From positions 806,001 to 870,000 of the forward strand of contig JAGTJM010000002.1 in the NCBI GenBank assembly GCA_020747015.1: a DNA stretch of 64,000 nucleotides. Reading direction: 5' to 3'. The position numbers and the translations under genes were made by a program. The notes under the pieces were generated by a model, which worked only from the letters and a program-made list of their open reading frames with translations, was not told where the DNA came from and made no database searches. The stretch is from Pyrenochaeta sp. MPI-SDFR-AT-0127. Taxonomy: Eukaryota > Ascomycota > Dothideomycetes > Pleosporales > Cucurbitariaceae. Positions 1 through 11,057 of this stretch are shown one piece after another (position 1 is the first letter of the stretch; each line of letters opens with the position of its first letter).

Positions 1-55
1 CACTTTTCCATCACCTTCATCTTGTACAACATTTCCTTTACTAATATTCGTAACA

Positions 56-600
56 ATGAGAGCGTATACTCGATTGCTTGCAGCAGCAACAGATGCAGGC
101 GTATCAAAGCCATTTAGGCCCGCCCCTGCTGCTTTATTACCACCAATCCCTCTCTACCGACGCCTCCTACGTTCTCATCGAAAGAGGCTTGGTGTAGAAG
201 AGCGTCTTCTTGGTGATATGTATATTAAAGCTGAGTTTAGAGCTCACAAGGATATCGATAATCCTGTGCAAATTGTAATTTGCCCATGTGATGCATCAGG
301 AGATAGCTTTGACTGACCAGAAGTAGATTGGTTTCCTATCAGAGTGGCAATTATACGCGCAAATGCTCGAAGGTGAATCCTGGAAAGAGGCAAAGATGGA
401 CAAAGCTAAGATTGACAAAATGAGTGGTATGTTAAGTGAATTGGTTCTTTGTGAACTTGGCTCATTCGATTGCAGATCAGCAAATTGGACAATTGTACGA
501 GCTTATGCAGGCAATACAGAAGCAGGCGGACGAAGACGCCGAAGAAGAGAAGGCCAAAATCGTAGGTACTCTCGATGACAAATCGAACGCGAGCCAGTGA
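56..600 (+). CDS. SDHAF3: Succinate dehydrogenase assembly factor 3 (ACN9/Sdh7 family), mitochondrial
   Basis: Spliced model: exons 56-274, 327-426 and 476-600, giving 147 residues. Both introns are GT-AG (52 and 49 nt), and joining them restores one frame through the family signature. The LYR tripeptide sits at residues 33-35 within IPLYRRLLR. It is followed by the conserved blocks GFLSEWQLYAQ and KAKIDKMSDQQIGQLYELM. ACN9/SDHAF3 proteins are small mitochondrial-matrix LYR-motif factors that help mature the iron-sulphur subunit of succinate dehydrogenase (complex II). The N-terminus is short, basic and hydroxylated, as expected for a presequence. The C-terminal tail is a Glu/Lys-rich helix typical of the family. 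The next gene lies about 400 bp downstream on the same strand. The identification is firm; the cellular role is taken from the family. Confidence 0.93.
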
Positions 601-998
601 TTGTGCAAAAGTGAAGTTCTCGATGGCCAACCAGATCTTGAAGACAAACGCTTTGGACTTCACGCTCGACAACGACTTTGATGACGGCAACATTGAATGC
701 TTCAAATGTTTATTCGGAGGCCATGTACTATATATATCAGGAGGACCTAGAACAAGCCCTCGACATCTTGCATCCATCCTCACTGGCTGTTTTCGATTGT
801 CTCTTTAGGATTGTGGGCGGGTCTGGTTAAATCAGCATTTATGCTTGCATTTCCTCGCCATCAACACTCCCAATTCTTGTTGGATTCTTCCTATCCGTCT
901 CTTCCTAGCCGCTCAGTATCTGCGCTTCTGGCTCGCGATCACGGAGACTTCTTCTCCACGAAAGCCAAATTGGATCGACAGCCCTACAGGTGCGCATC
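601..998. other. Intergenic, about 400 bp
   Basis: This lies between SDHAF3 and the Cys-rich gene. Short open stretches exist in several frames, but none shows a recognisable domain. It probably holds the SDHAF3 3' end and the promoter of the next gene. Confidence 0.4.
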
Positions 999-1601
999 AT
1001 GTGTGGTTGCACACTGTACGACTCGCCAACATGTGGCCACTCGTGGATCTCCATGAGCCAACCATGCGGCTTCCTCTCTGACCTTCTTAACTGTCCTTAC
1101 CGTCAAACCTATCAAACTCTGGTCGCACCTCCATACACCTGCCCCATGTGTAATGGTAGCTTTGCAGACCGCGAAACCATCGAAATGGTTCAAGGACCTT
1201 GGGGGTGCAACCAGATGATACGAAATCATATTGGGGGTAGTCACTCGATTCCGGGCCAATGGGGAAACGCGCATTTACTGCCAGGTGATTGGAGAGTCCC
1301 TTCCTTGGCTAGTAGTTATGGTACCATCGTCCCAGCTATGGGCAGATTTGGTGGGGAAGACCATCGTTTTACTGGGTCGTATGGATCTCGACAGGTTGGT
1401 AATGGCGCCTTGGTTGCAAATCCTCTGTTGGTCCCGAACATTCCAATGATCACGAATGGCGCTGGCCCTCTGGACGAAAATTACATTCCTAACTACGACT
1501 ACGATTGGGGCTGTGGTGGGAGAAGAAAGAGCAGGGAGCGCAAAACCAAGTACAAGTATAGGTATTCCAACAGACCTGCGACGAATTGTACAATCATGTA
1601 G
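999..1601 (+). CDS. Cysteine-rich hypothetical protein ending in a possible CaaX box
   Basis: A single open frame of 200 residues starting at the ATG at 999. The first 60 residues contain a pattern seen in many uncharacterised ascomycete proteins: MCGC, then CGHSW, PCGF, NCPY and CPMC, which could coordinate zinc. It is not a canonical RING or C2H2 finger. The middle is Gly/Pro/Asn-rich and probably disordered. The C-terminus is basic (GGRRKSRERKTKYKYRYS) and ends in Cys-Thr-Ile-Met followed by the stop, which matches the C-a-a-X form for prenylation. A basic stretch before a CaaX box often aids membrane attachment. I do not recognise the gene. An upstream exon cannot be excluded, because the sequence before the ATG looks like a splice donor (ACAG|GTGCGC). 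Confidence 0.55.
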   Translation: MCGCTLYDSPTCGHSWISMSQPCGFLSDLLNCPYRQTYQTLVAPPYTCPMCNGSFADRETIEMVQGPWGCNQMIRNHIGGSHSIPGQWGNAHLLPGDWRVPSLASSYGTIVPAMGRFGGEDHRFTGSYGSRQVGNGALVANPLLVPNIPMITNGAGPLDENYIPNYDYDWGCGGRRKSRERKTKYKYRYSNRPATNCTIM

Positions 1602-2208
1602 ATATCTAGCTGGTCATTTGGAGGATTTTTGGTGGATTGTTACGGTTACAAGCAATGTTTTCAAAGAAATGATTGTACCCTCCCTTCTATGGCGCAGTTG
1701 TAATATCTCGAGTCTGGCGCAGATTGAGGGGCTAAGATGCCACCTGCCGGATTCCATCAGGGTAAAGGGTAGAGGAGATCGTCAATTACGAGGGAGAAGG
1801 GATCACGGGTCCTGCTATTCTATGTATCTAAGCCTTGTTTTCCGGAGTAATATGCAAATACACAACGCGTGACCTATCAAGGGTTCATGCATCGGATTTT
1901 AAAAGCAGCTTTGCCGACTACCAGCCCCGCGACACGTCAAAGACCGAGCGTAGGTTGCTCGCTCCCTTCAGCACTCCGCTTCGCCAGCAACAACTGGCGC
2001 TGGATAACGGCTCAGCCACTTACGTAGCTATACACCATATACCTGGGAACGCAACGTCGCAACATACTCATCTTTACACCTGTTCAGTTTGCTAGGCACC
2101 AGTAGCGCGGGTAGTACAAGGACATCGACACGTCCAGGGTTAGCGTAGCAAATATACTGCAAGAGTACGAAGATACCACCACCACATATCTACAATCTTA
2201 CGACCAAC
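1602..2208. other. Intergenic, about 600 bp, upstream of PKR1
   Basis: No supported gene. A CA/AC-rich leader just before 2209 (…ACCACCACATATC…) is typical of fungal 5' UTRs. Confidence 0.4.
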
Positions 2209-2850
2209 ATGGCGTCCTTTTTTGAGCAGCTATGGGAATCCGTATTCACCCCGGGTCCTACACCCACGCTCCTCGTTGCTACGAATGCCTCCTTCGCCGC
2301 GCTCCAACTCCTCTTCCTCGCCATGCTACTAGCGACTTACAGCATACATTTTGTCATCCTCTCTATACTATGTGGGGGTCTCTGGTGGTCAATCAACTGG
2401 TTTGCGGCAGAGATTCGAGCTGCGCAAGCGAAGGAGGAGGAGGCGAAGCGTATTCGAGAAGCCAGGCGCGGGAAAGATAGCGGGAGAGGAGATGGAGGGG
2501 ATGATGGAGAGGCTATGGATACAGGAGACGATACAGAGGTCGACACCGAGGTCGAACACAAACAAATACCAAAGCCAAGGTCTAACCCACCGCGTGCGCC
2601 TAGGCCGGAGACGCAGAGCACTGTGTTTGTCGAGAAACCAAGCGGAAGTGGACGGGAGGGCACGCCGCAGGCTTCGGCTACTAGACCTTCAGGTGGCCCA
2701 GCGGCTGCAAGCACCAAGGGAGCTACAACGAGCCTTGCGCCACTGGTGGATGATGCGCTGAAGCAGAGGAAGGGCTTGGGCGAATCGACCGGGGATCTGA
2801 GTACCGATAGTGAGTGGGAGAAGCTGTCGCAGGACTCAGAGGATAGATGA
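2209..2850 (+). CDS. PKR1: V-type ATPase assembly factor Pkr1
   Basis: Intronless, 213 residues. The N-terminal third is diagnostic of the Pkr1 family: an opening MASFFEQLWESVFTPG-like segment, then two hydrophobic helices at about residues 20-42 and 46-68, the second ending in a CGGLWWSINWFAAE motif. The rest is a charged, disordered tail rich in Glu, Arg, Ser and Pro, longer than in yeast Pkr1 but usual in filamentous fungi. Pkr1 is an ER membrane protein that works with other factors in assembling the V0 sector of the vacuolar ATPase. The N-terminal match makes the identification firm. The tail gives no extra functional clue. Confidence 0.9.
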   Translation: MASFFEQLWESVFTPGPTPTLLVATNASFAALQLLFLAMLLATYSIHFVILSILCGGLWWSINWFAAEIRAAQAKEEEAKRIREARRGKDSGRGDGGDDGEAMDTGDDTEVDTEVEHKQIPKPRSNPPRAPRPETQSTVFVEKPSGSGREGTPQASATRPSGGPAAASTKGATTSLAPLVDDALKQRKGLGESTGDLSTDSEWEKLSQDSEDR

Positions 2851-3369
2851 CAGGTATTGCTCTTTTGTGTGTACTATCTTGACGCTGAGTCGCCACAACC
2901 ATGTAGTTTTCTGGATATCAGACGCGTTGAGTTTCCATGGGCATGTATTACAGGTTTTACACGTGAACACGCGATTGCTCCCACGCACCCTGCATATAAC
3001 ACCATTATTCTCCCGCCTTTCGGAGCAACGACCGACCATAGTTCCTGGAGATTTGGTGAAATTGCAGCTGATGGCGAATCCTGCACGGAGGACTCACTCC
3101 AAATTGCTGCCCAACCATTTGATGATGGGACCGCGGTGCTTGCCATTGCTCGGAAATGCCCCGCATGTACCCAGCACCCGCCCATCATAGTGCCCAGAGA
3201 GCGGCGAACACTGTCAGGCAACATTGAATGCGAACTGCACTCACCACAGATGAAGACGCGTCACCTACAACCGCGTCGGCAGCAACCTCCGCCTTTGCGA
3301 GAAGTCGCTTACTCGACCCGCTCGTAACTGTCTTGCCATAACCCCGCCATATTCGCGCCTTCCCTCGCA
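2851..3369. other. Intergenic, about 520 bp
   Basis: This is the PKR1 3' region and the promoter of the AMSH-like gene. Open stretches on both strands have no recognisable domain and are treated as chance. Confidence 0.4.
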
Positions 3370-5207
3370 ATGGCGTCGCCCAACGCTCCCTTGAGCGTCG
3401 CAGAAGTCGTCGCGCAAGCAGGAAACTACACATATAATGCCCACATCCCCTTGGCCAACTGGCTGCGTACGGCCAGTACCATGCAGAAAGAGGTGTGCAA
3501 CCTGGCTGCGCGCTGTGGCTGCGCAAGCTGACAGTTTCAGGCCCAAGTCTACGAAGCAGAAGGCAACGATTCGCAGACCTATCTCCTCCTATACCGACAC
3601 GCCGACCTGGTTCTCCAGAAGCTACAGGGTCACCCAGACAGAAATAAACCTGAGAATAGGCGAGCGCTCAATGCGGCCACTGCAACGGTTAGCAGTGATC
3701 TGAAGAGGCTCGAGCAAATCGCACCACGGATAAAACGACGACATGAGGAATATCAAGAGAGAAGAACCAGGCAGTTGGAGGCACTAAGGTCGCTAGAAGG
3801 GAAGGGTACAGCCCACCTTCCGCAAGAACTCGACAGTCTGTCAATACCTGATCGAAGGTCAAAGAGGACGTCGTATGATTCAAGGCTCACGCTTGATGCA
3901 CGTGCTCAAGAGAACCACTCCTTAGCCGCAAGGCTAGCGCAGAGAGAGGTCAAGAGGAGGGACACGGCGAGGAGGAGTGTGCGGCAACATGGCGTTTCGG
4001 AAGAGGAGGAGCAGGAGCGGCGGACTGGAGGCAGATGGGACAGCTGGCAGGACGATCTAGTGCATCAGGGCGGCGTTGGGGACGACTTGTCAAGTCAACT
4101 ACAGGAGGTAGCACGTCTGCAGCAAAGTGGTCACAGGGCGTCATACTCAGTAAGTTTTCCAGGACTGATGTCTCGCTCATTCTCTAACATGTCAGCGTCC
4201 AACATCTCAAGCAACACCAACATATCACTACCCAACAGTACCTCACAAGTCGGCCCAAGAAAGATGGTCAGAATCGGGCTATCAATCTGGCTCAGCGCCT
4301 GCTCTGCCCCCCAAGGAACAGATCTACAGATCCTCAGGTACTCCAGTGGCGCCACCGCCGCTCCCACCAAAGCCGCCGACACCTGCACGAAACTCTCAAT
4401 TCGAACATCCCCGTCCGCCTCCTATACCTGGTAAATACTCAGAAAGCGCCCCGCCAATCCCAAACAAACTCCCAGATGAACGTCCGCCTACCCCTTCTGC
4501 TGAGCTCGATGAGTTCACCTTCAAGCCCTCCGCTTTTCTCGAGAATGGTGACCCTCTCCGCCCTGTATTCCTCCCCGCCCAATTACGACAACAGTTTCTC
4601 GCAGTTGCATCGTCCAACACACGTCTAAATCTCGAAACTTGTGGCATGCTTTGCGGTATTCTAAAGTCTAATGCCCTCTTCATCACACGTTTGATAGTGC
4701 CTGAGCAAACAAGCACAAGTGATACGTGCGAGACATTAAACGAAGAGGAACTGTTCGATTATTGCGACAAGGAAGAGTTGATGGTACTTGGGTGGATTCA
4801 TACACATCCGACGCAAACATGTTTCATGAGTAGTCGGGATTTGCATACACATGTGGGGTACCAAGTTATGATGCCAGAAAGTATTGCGATTGTTTGTGCA
4901 CCGAGCAAGGTGCCTAGGTATGTTCTCTTATGTTAGTGTTATTTTCCTACCTTTGGGGCTCTTCAATATTCATACACCAAAACTATAAGCTAAAGAACCG
5001 ATATGCTAACAATTATGCAGCTGGGGATGTTTCCGTCTGACAGATCCTCCAGGGAAACAAGCCATCCTCAACTGCAGCAAGCCTGGCATCTTCCACCCCC
5101 ACGACGTGGACAACATATACACTGAGGCGCTCAAACCTGGCCATGTTGTCGAATTAACAAACGCGCCCCTTGAGATTGTGGATATGCGGCCGAAGAAGCA
5201 ATTCTAG
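3370..5207 (+). CDS. AMSH/STAMBP-like JAMM deubiquitinase (sst2 family)
   Basis: Four exons: 3370-3492, 3541-4149, 4196-4917 and 5021-5207, giving 546 residues. All introns are GT-AG; the third has a clear TGCTAAC branch point. Residues 1 to about 130 form the helical USP8-dimerisation/MIT-like region that brings AMSH proteins to endosomal ESCRT-0/III. A Pro-rich linker (PPPLPPKPPTP) follows, able to bind SH3 domains. The C-terminal MPN+ domain has the zinc metalloprotease JAMM motif H446-T-H448-P…D459 (WIHTHPTQTCFMSSRDLHTH), and an upstream Glu in NLETCGMLCG. Family knowledge: these enzymes cleave Lys63-linked ubiquitin chains on cargo at the multivesicular body. All catalytic residues are present, so activity is expected. 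Confidence 0.92.
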
Positions 5208-7044
5208 TCTGCTTGCTAATATTGGATATCAACGAAAGCATTGTGGTCTCATAGGATCCTCTCGCATAATGAGGTGTTTCACGAGCATAGTCATGGGTTG
5301 GTGGGTTAGCAAAATTTCGCTGGCATGCGCAATGGGAGTTCCTAGACACACACCCCAGTATGATATTCTTCTTTTAGATGCATAGTAGTACGTGTTGGAG
5401 TGATTTCAATTGATGTGCAATACTCGAACTAAACTTCATTCGAGGTGGATGGTTTACCTAGTCTTGCATCAACTGCATAGCTTTTTCCAAGAACGGAAAG
5501 AAGCCGAAATCAGACTCCGATATAGAGGGCTTATATACTATCCGCAGAGTCATATTGGTTATACTGTACAATGGAGGAGTTCCACTAATTTATTCAGCTT
5601 TGATCCTGTGTTCAACTCCCTCAAAGACTTCAATTAAATTGCACAAAACTAGAACATCTCTCTAAACCCCTAGCCCAGGTAACCGACCTAACCAGCAAGA
5701 ATTTAAAGAAAATGACATAGCCAGAGTAGTTTGCTGTTCAAATGATTTGCTCTTCGAATTTCAATCACATCATCTTGATTGCCACCATTTACATTCACAA
5801 CCATCGACGTCACATCCAGACTGTTTCAACTCAGCGCATACACAGAAAACGCTCCACATGCTGCCATCCATGCAGATTCGGGAGATCGACAGTCGGCCGA
5901 GGCTGGAGATGTGGCCTAAGTTAGAGGTGCGTGAATAGAAAATTGGGGCCTAATGTGGATTGGTAGCATGTGAAAGTGGTTTCCAAGGCTGTTGTGAAGA
6001 TGTTTAGTTCTGCAGATTGATCGATCGTGACTAGTCGCCGTGCCGCATCGGGAATGCATTCATTATCACGTCAGAATCGCCGGTTGAGCTGGTGGTGAGC
6101 TCGGCAACATACAGCATAACAGCCTGCCTTCGGACATGAATAGGCGCGTGGCTGACATTGGTCTTGCAACCGTAACAATGCTTCCACTGTAGTGTATATA
6201 TGTGTGTGCCTCGGACTGTTGATATATGACTAGTAGTGCAGCCTGCAAAACGATGTTGAGATGCAAGTCAGCTCCATCATGGAAGCTCGGTCGGTGGTCA
6301 AGAGTGTCAATAGTATTGCACGGGTTACGGGAGTTCTCAATTCCGTCTTCTACGGCGCAGCTTCTTGCCTTCTCAGGATACTTGAAATCTTTCCCATGCT
6401 ACCCGTGTACTTTGTGCCATGCAAACCAAGTCTTACCGTCGGCCGAAGTCGATGCTCCGCGATCGACCAAGCTTCTGTAGGGACAAGCCGGATCGACATG
6501 GTATACCGTTGCGGTGGTAACAAACAGGCTCGGGAACCTTGAGTACATTCGCATGTGCTCGAAATGCAGATGCAGAAACCCCATGTCGGAACTCTGCGAA
6601 TGCCATGCACCACGATGACCCTTGCTCATCTCATGTATAGTTCTAGGCAGCCATTCGTGCGTATTGGCCGTTCGTATATTAAAATTTGTATGAGAGGCTG
6701 CCAATTATGATGCCACGCGTATGCTGGGTGTTTCTGGCGTGCAATCGACGATCGTGTTGTGAAGACGGTTCGGAACCGGGACCTTACCGCTCCGTATACC
6801 GAGAGTAGCGTTTGGGTGAATCCACATGGTGTGAGCTAAGGTTACCGACGTGTCTGCCGATACAGAATATTTTTTTCTAGAAGGCGCAAGAGCTACGTTG
6901 CCTCATCAACTGGCTACGTAGATAGCGTTTGAATAGTACGTCAAGCTAATCAGTTCAAAATAAAAATTGCACATGGCTACGAGCCATGCGATGAGACTGT
7001 CTGAATTGGACCACAAAACCACTGTGGCTGCTTGATGTGATCTA
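5208..7044. other. Intergenic, about 1.8 kb, no confirmed gene
   Basis: No recognisable gene. The best coding-like stretch is on the minus strand, about 6704-6066. It holds two open segments separated by possible intron boundaries, the first containing a WHSQSSDMGFLHLHF-like run, but no family match and no convincing start. I leave it unannotated. Base composition resembles the flanks, with some A+T-rich patches near 6850-6970. Confidence 0.35.
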
Positions 7045-7551
7045 TTAGTGCATGTTTCCATGTATCGATCCTTGATATTCGAGGTACCTTTCCGGTTTTG
7101 GGCAAGTAGTGTGCAGAAAGAACTTGTTTAATGCAATCGAAGCGGTACTGTGAGGCCAGAAACGTGGTCGCCCGTGCAGGAATGGTAGAGGGACGGCGCG
7201 GAACGGACCTAGGTCCAGAGGGCTTGGTAGGCCTAGAAAAGACTGCTTGACGTCAGTACCCGCATCCGGATGATACAATGTGTCTCCTAACGGAGATAAA
7301 CATGGTGTTGCGGATGGTCCGTTTGTTTGTTCATCGCATTTATCCTTCATTTGCACGATGGGTGAAACGACGGAACAATCAAGTGTGCAACCCGGATCCA
7401 GCTTCATCAAGATACGATAAGCCTCGGCAGGATTGGACTTTGCCGTATAAGCGTCTTCGATGAGGTTTGGATTGACTTTCTCATCCAGATAGCGCCGGGT
7501 CGGATAGGCGGCAAAGCTTGGGGCGTCAAATGGTTCGCTCATTGGATCCAT
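7045..7551 (-). CDS. Small hypothetical protein
   Basis: A 168-residue open frame on the minus strand with two possible starts three codons apart (MDPMSEP). The first 54 residues read like real protein: charged, with a repeated Asn-Pro/Ala pattern (KVNPNLIEDAY, KSNPAEAYRILMKLDPG). The C-terminal half is Pro-rich and less convincing, and could be intron or 3' sequence read through. No membrane segment, signal peptide or known domain is visible. It lies downstream of and in the same direction as the aldose epimerase gene. I do not recognise it; a spliced, shorter version is quite possible. Confidence 0.35.
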   Translation of the reverse strand: MDPMSEPFDAPSFAAYPTRRYLDEKVNPNLIEDAYTAKSNPAEAYRILMKLDPGCTLDCSVVSPIVQMKDKCDEQTNGPSATPCLSPLGDTLYHPDAGTDVKQSFLGLPSPLDLGPFRAVPLPFLHGRPRFWPHSTASIALNKFFLHTTCPKPERYLEYQGSIHGNMH

Positions 7552-8023
7552 CAGCTAGCGCTACAGATACTTAAATTTTGCTACATGACGTTGTTTATCA
7601 GACTAATTGCAGGAAAGATGCGAGTATCCAGGTTACTGAGAAAATTGGACTTCGAATATGAGTGGTATTGAAAACTAAACCCCTGTAGAAAAGGTTGAGA
7701 AAAAAAGTGTGAGTTTCACAAAGAGAGATCCAGTGGTCAAAAACGATGTTTTGCAAGACGCTCTACCAAATATCAGACCACCACTTGACAAGTCAAGGTA
7801 AAGTCTGAAACGTTGAGAGAAACGAAATCGATAATGTTTTTGTTAAGCCCTGTAGAGACTGAGTTTGTGAAGAAGTAAAAAGGTGCCAGGTTGGTGCTGA
7901 ACGAAGCATATTCAATCCTGTTGGACGAGTGTTGGGGCACCTGTATAGTAGAAGTGAGGCGGTCTCGTCTTCAAGCAGTGCCAGTCTACATGTATTTACT
8001 TCGACAAACCAGACAAGGACATT
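7552..8023. other. Intergenic, about 470 bp
   Basis: No supported feature. The stretch is relatively A+T-rich and probably contains the 3' UTR of the epimerase gene (minus strand) and the promoter of the small downstream gene. Confidence 0.4.
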
Positions 8024-9075
8024 TCAGGCTTTCCATGCCCTATACACGGTCTTACTTCCGTACTTTTCGCCTTTCTTAAGAACCATAGTAGACCTGTACT
8101 CAGGGACGTTGATCGCATTCACATATCGACTGGGCTCAACGCAAAATCCTGAGCGTGCGCCTCTAGCTGGTAGACCATCAACCGCGGGCACATCTATGTA
8201 TTTGCCAGTGTAAAACTGAAAGGCTGGCTCTGTTGTGGAGATCTGTAAATGGATCTTGCTGTCGGGATGATAGAATGACGCCACTCTCTGGAGGGGCGAA
8301 GAGCGAGTATCAATGGGGATACTGCTGGGGTCGGTGTTGACAACGAAACAATCGTCGATATCAGGCTCCTTTTCGCCCAACGTGAAAGTTTTCTGGGGAC
8401 TGACACCAGGATATTCTTCGATCGGACCAGTAGGGATTCCTCCGCTGTCAACCACTTGATATTTGTTGGTGATGAGGCTGACCTCGGTACCAGCGATGGA
8501 AGAACCCCCAGTAAGATTGAAGTAACTGGAAATCTTTTAGTAGAAATATATTTAGGTTCACAGGGTGACACCTACCTGTGGTTGGTCATGTTGATTGCGG
8601 TCTCGCCTACCTCATCGCCGAGCAGTTCGGCTTCGTATTCAATGTGCAAAACCTCCTGTTGAGCACCACCCACCTGTTCCCTCTCTTGCACATACCACAC
8701 TCGGACTTCTACAGTGCCAGGGTAGCCTTCTTCACCGTCTACGCTTACATACTTGAAGAATGTGGCTTCTTTGCCGTTGCGGGTCACGCTGGATGGCCCT
8801 TCAAACTCCCGCTTTCCCCACCCAAGGTCTCCACCATGCAGAGAGTTTGGTCCATTGTTGACGGCTAGTGGATATGACTTCCCATTCAAATCGTTGATCT
8901 TCGCATTCGAGACTCGGTTTGCGATACGACCAATGGTCTCACCAAAATACGGGAAATTGTATTGCTTATACAGTTCTGCGGTGGGAAAGCCTTGCACAAT
9001 ATTCGTTCCGTTGACTGTGAATGTTTGGATGATGGCGCCCAATGGCAGAAAAGTGAAGGCCTTGGTTGAAGACAT
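8024..9075 (-). CDS. Aldose 1-epimerase (galactose mutarotase family)
   Basis: Two exons on the minus strand, 9075-8577 and 8526-8024, split by a 50-nt GT-AG intron; 333 residues. Splicing rebuilds the conserved TNHSYFNLTGG motif, with its catalytic-base region His, exactly across the junction. Other hallmarks are GRIANRV (substrate-binding Arg), NSLHGGDLGWGKREF (second His), and the acidic catalytic residue in GFCVEPSRYVNAIN near the C-terminus. The family interconverts alpha and beta anomers of aldoses such as glucose and galactose, feeding the Leloir pathway. Length fits the family and there is no signal peptide, so it is probably cytosolic. Some fungal relatives act on other sugars, so the substrate is not certain. 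Confidence 0.92.
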
Positions 9076-10071
9076 TGTGCAAACGCCACCTGAATCTTAG
9101 GTTAGGTCAGTAGTGGACTCGCATTTTAGCAAGCATTGTTTCTCCTCAGCTGAACGGCCCAGGCCAGCAGGGCGGATTCGCTGAAAGCCTTGGACGAATG
9201 GGGTCCTCAAAGCTGAATGAGGGGTAGGATGACATGATGGAAGGTTTGGGGTGCGCGGGGGTCCTGCAGGTCACAACACTCACCTGAGCTGGTTCCTCGG
9301 GGCGTTGCTGGTTTGGATCTGGGCGTCTATTGTAATGGGAATGCGCTGAGGTTAATGGCCCCTTGAAATTTTTTGCGATTACAAGTGAGAAGGAGAGTGC
9401 AGACCCGATGGACGAGCGCTGCGGTTGATTAGCCTAATGAAGCTGTGGAGCTCGTCAATTCTTCCGTCTTGTCTTCTACCACACGAGAAAGGACTGTGGA
9501 TTTTTCATACATCGAGTATGAAACCCGCAAAGGCGCGCGGACTGCCTAATGGAGCAAGCCTTGGTGCATCCTCAAGGTGATCGAATTGGAGTGGAAAGCG
9601 GAAAGGACAAGACCGAGACCCCGCCCTCGTTCGTCCGCTGAACAACGTTAGTAATCATGCACCAGTGCGCCACTGTGGGAATGAGCAAGAGTGCAAGCAA
9701 GGGTGGGGAAAGGCTCCGAGTAAAATACATTCAGCATTGGCAATCTCGGATATGCAGTACTGACTGACATGCCTGTGGTATATCACCAGCACTCGCCGAA
9801 CATCTCATTGATGCAAGTCTCCAAAGGCTGCAACAAACTTGCGATAGAGCAGCCACCTCCTCCGTCCTGTACAAATAGTTCACGTCATAGTGAAGCCTTA
9901 AACATCCGTCAACATAATATCAAAAAAAAAAATAACCCTTGAAGCTCATTCCAGCCCCATGTTTGAAGCCTAATGCCGACCCAGACCGAACGCCGTTTGT
10001 GGATTCCAGAACGCTTGAACGCAAAATAATAAGCAAATCTAAAGGATGAAGCGGAGATAACACCAGATTAA
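9076..10071. other. Intergenic, about 1 kb
   Basis: Upstream of the epimerase and downstream of the Zn2Cys6 gene. There is no open frame of note, only an A-tract near 9925. It is likely promoter plus 3' UTR. Confidence 0.4.
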
Positions 10072-11057
10072 TTACGCGCCGATTGGATTTTGTATGAAGT
10101 TGCTGAAATCCAAGTCATTGGGGCTGTTCCAGTCGGGCATCATGGGGTCGTTGGGGTTCATCGCCATGCTGTCCACCATCATGGACTGGTCGTAACTGCT
10201 GAAGTTATCGTACCCATACATAGGTTTGCTGAAATCTACTGGCTCGTCCATCATCATAGAATCGTTCATCCACGCTGTTCGCGAGAGTGTGGAGGGATCC
10301 AAAGCAATATTATTCATGAACGTTGAAGAGACCATGGGTGATTCCTGTTTTACAGGAGATACCATCTGCGACTGTCGTGGAAAGGGACTGTTCATGGGGG
10401 GTGTGGGGGGTGCATTGTTTCGCGCAAACGGACTGTCGAAAGCGAGTGATCTTGTGGTCGGGGTACCGTGATACGAAGAGGACGATGATGCATGGCCATG
10501 CTCAGAGTCTGAGCTTACTGAACCACGTCTGCGAGTGAACGGAGCCCCTCTCTCTACCAGCTTCTGCTGCATCCTACTACAATCCTCCTCGAACCCCTCG
10601 TAATTACTAGTGTTGTCACTCGAAGGATGTAGGAGGTCGAGTCGCTCGAGAATGTCGTGTGTAAGGGGGTGGCCGCCCGAAGCTTCTCGTAGTGGCTGTC
10701 CTGGCCAACTCTCGCCTTTTTGTAAACGGATATATAATTCCCGAAGGCCAGCTACGAGTTGCGTTTGCTGTTGTTCGAGCATCTCGACGTACCTAGGATC
10801 GTTAGCGTGGATCACGAGTTACAACACGATTCGTCATACCCCTTTGGATACACCTTATCTTGCGACTTTTTCCGTTCACCAAAAACGCATATAGCGTTAT
10901 CAGCTTTACACCGACTGCAAGGGCTGGCTCCATCACACTGCCACAGTCAACAAAGAGCCGAGTATATGTTATTGGTGGAGCCTACCTTTGATTTCTTCAA
11001 TCGACAGCGATCGCAAGCTTTACAAACTCGCTTTCGGATGTTGTCTTGTGCCTCCAT
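10072..11057 (-). CDS. Zn(II)2Cys6 fungal transcription factor
   Basis: Three exons on the minus strand: 11057-10986, 10937-10840 and 10792-10072, giving 296 residues. The DNA-binding cluster is encoded by the two short 5' exons and appears only after splicing. It reads CKACDRCRLKKSKC then CSRCKADNAIC, giving the six zinc ligands C15, C18, C25, C31, C34 and C41 (C-x2-C-x6-C-x5-C-x2-C-x6-C). A linker and a short coiled-coil (YVEMLEQQQTQLVAGLRELY) follow, as in dimeric binuclear-cluster regulators. The block GGHPLTHDILERLDLL and a Ser/Pro/Met/Asp-rich C-terminal half suggest an activation region. No fungal_trans middle domain is present, so this is a short class of the family. It lies in the nucleus by family rule; target genes are unknown. 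Confidence 0.9.

Noticed and set aside
6066..6704. Possible two-exon minus-strand gene
   Set aside because: Protein-like fragments occur, but no convincing start, frame-consistent splice or family signature.
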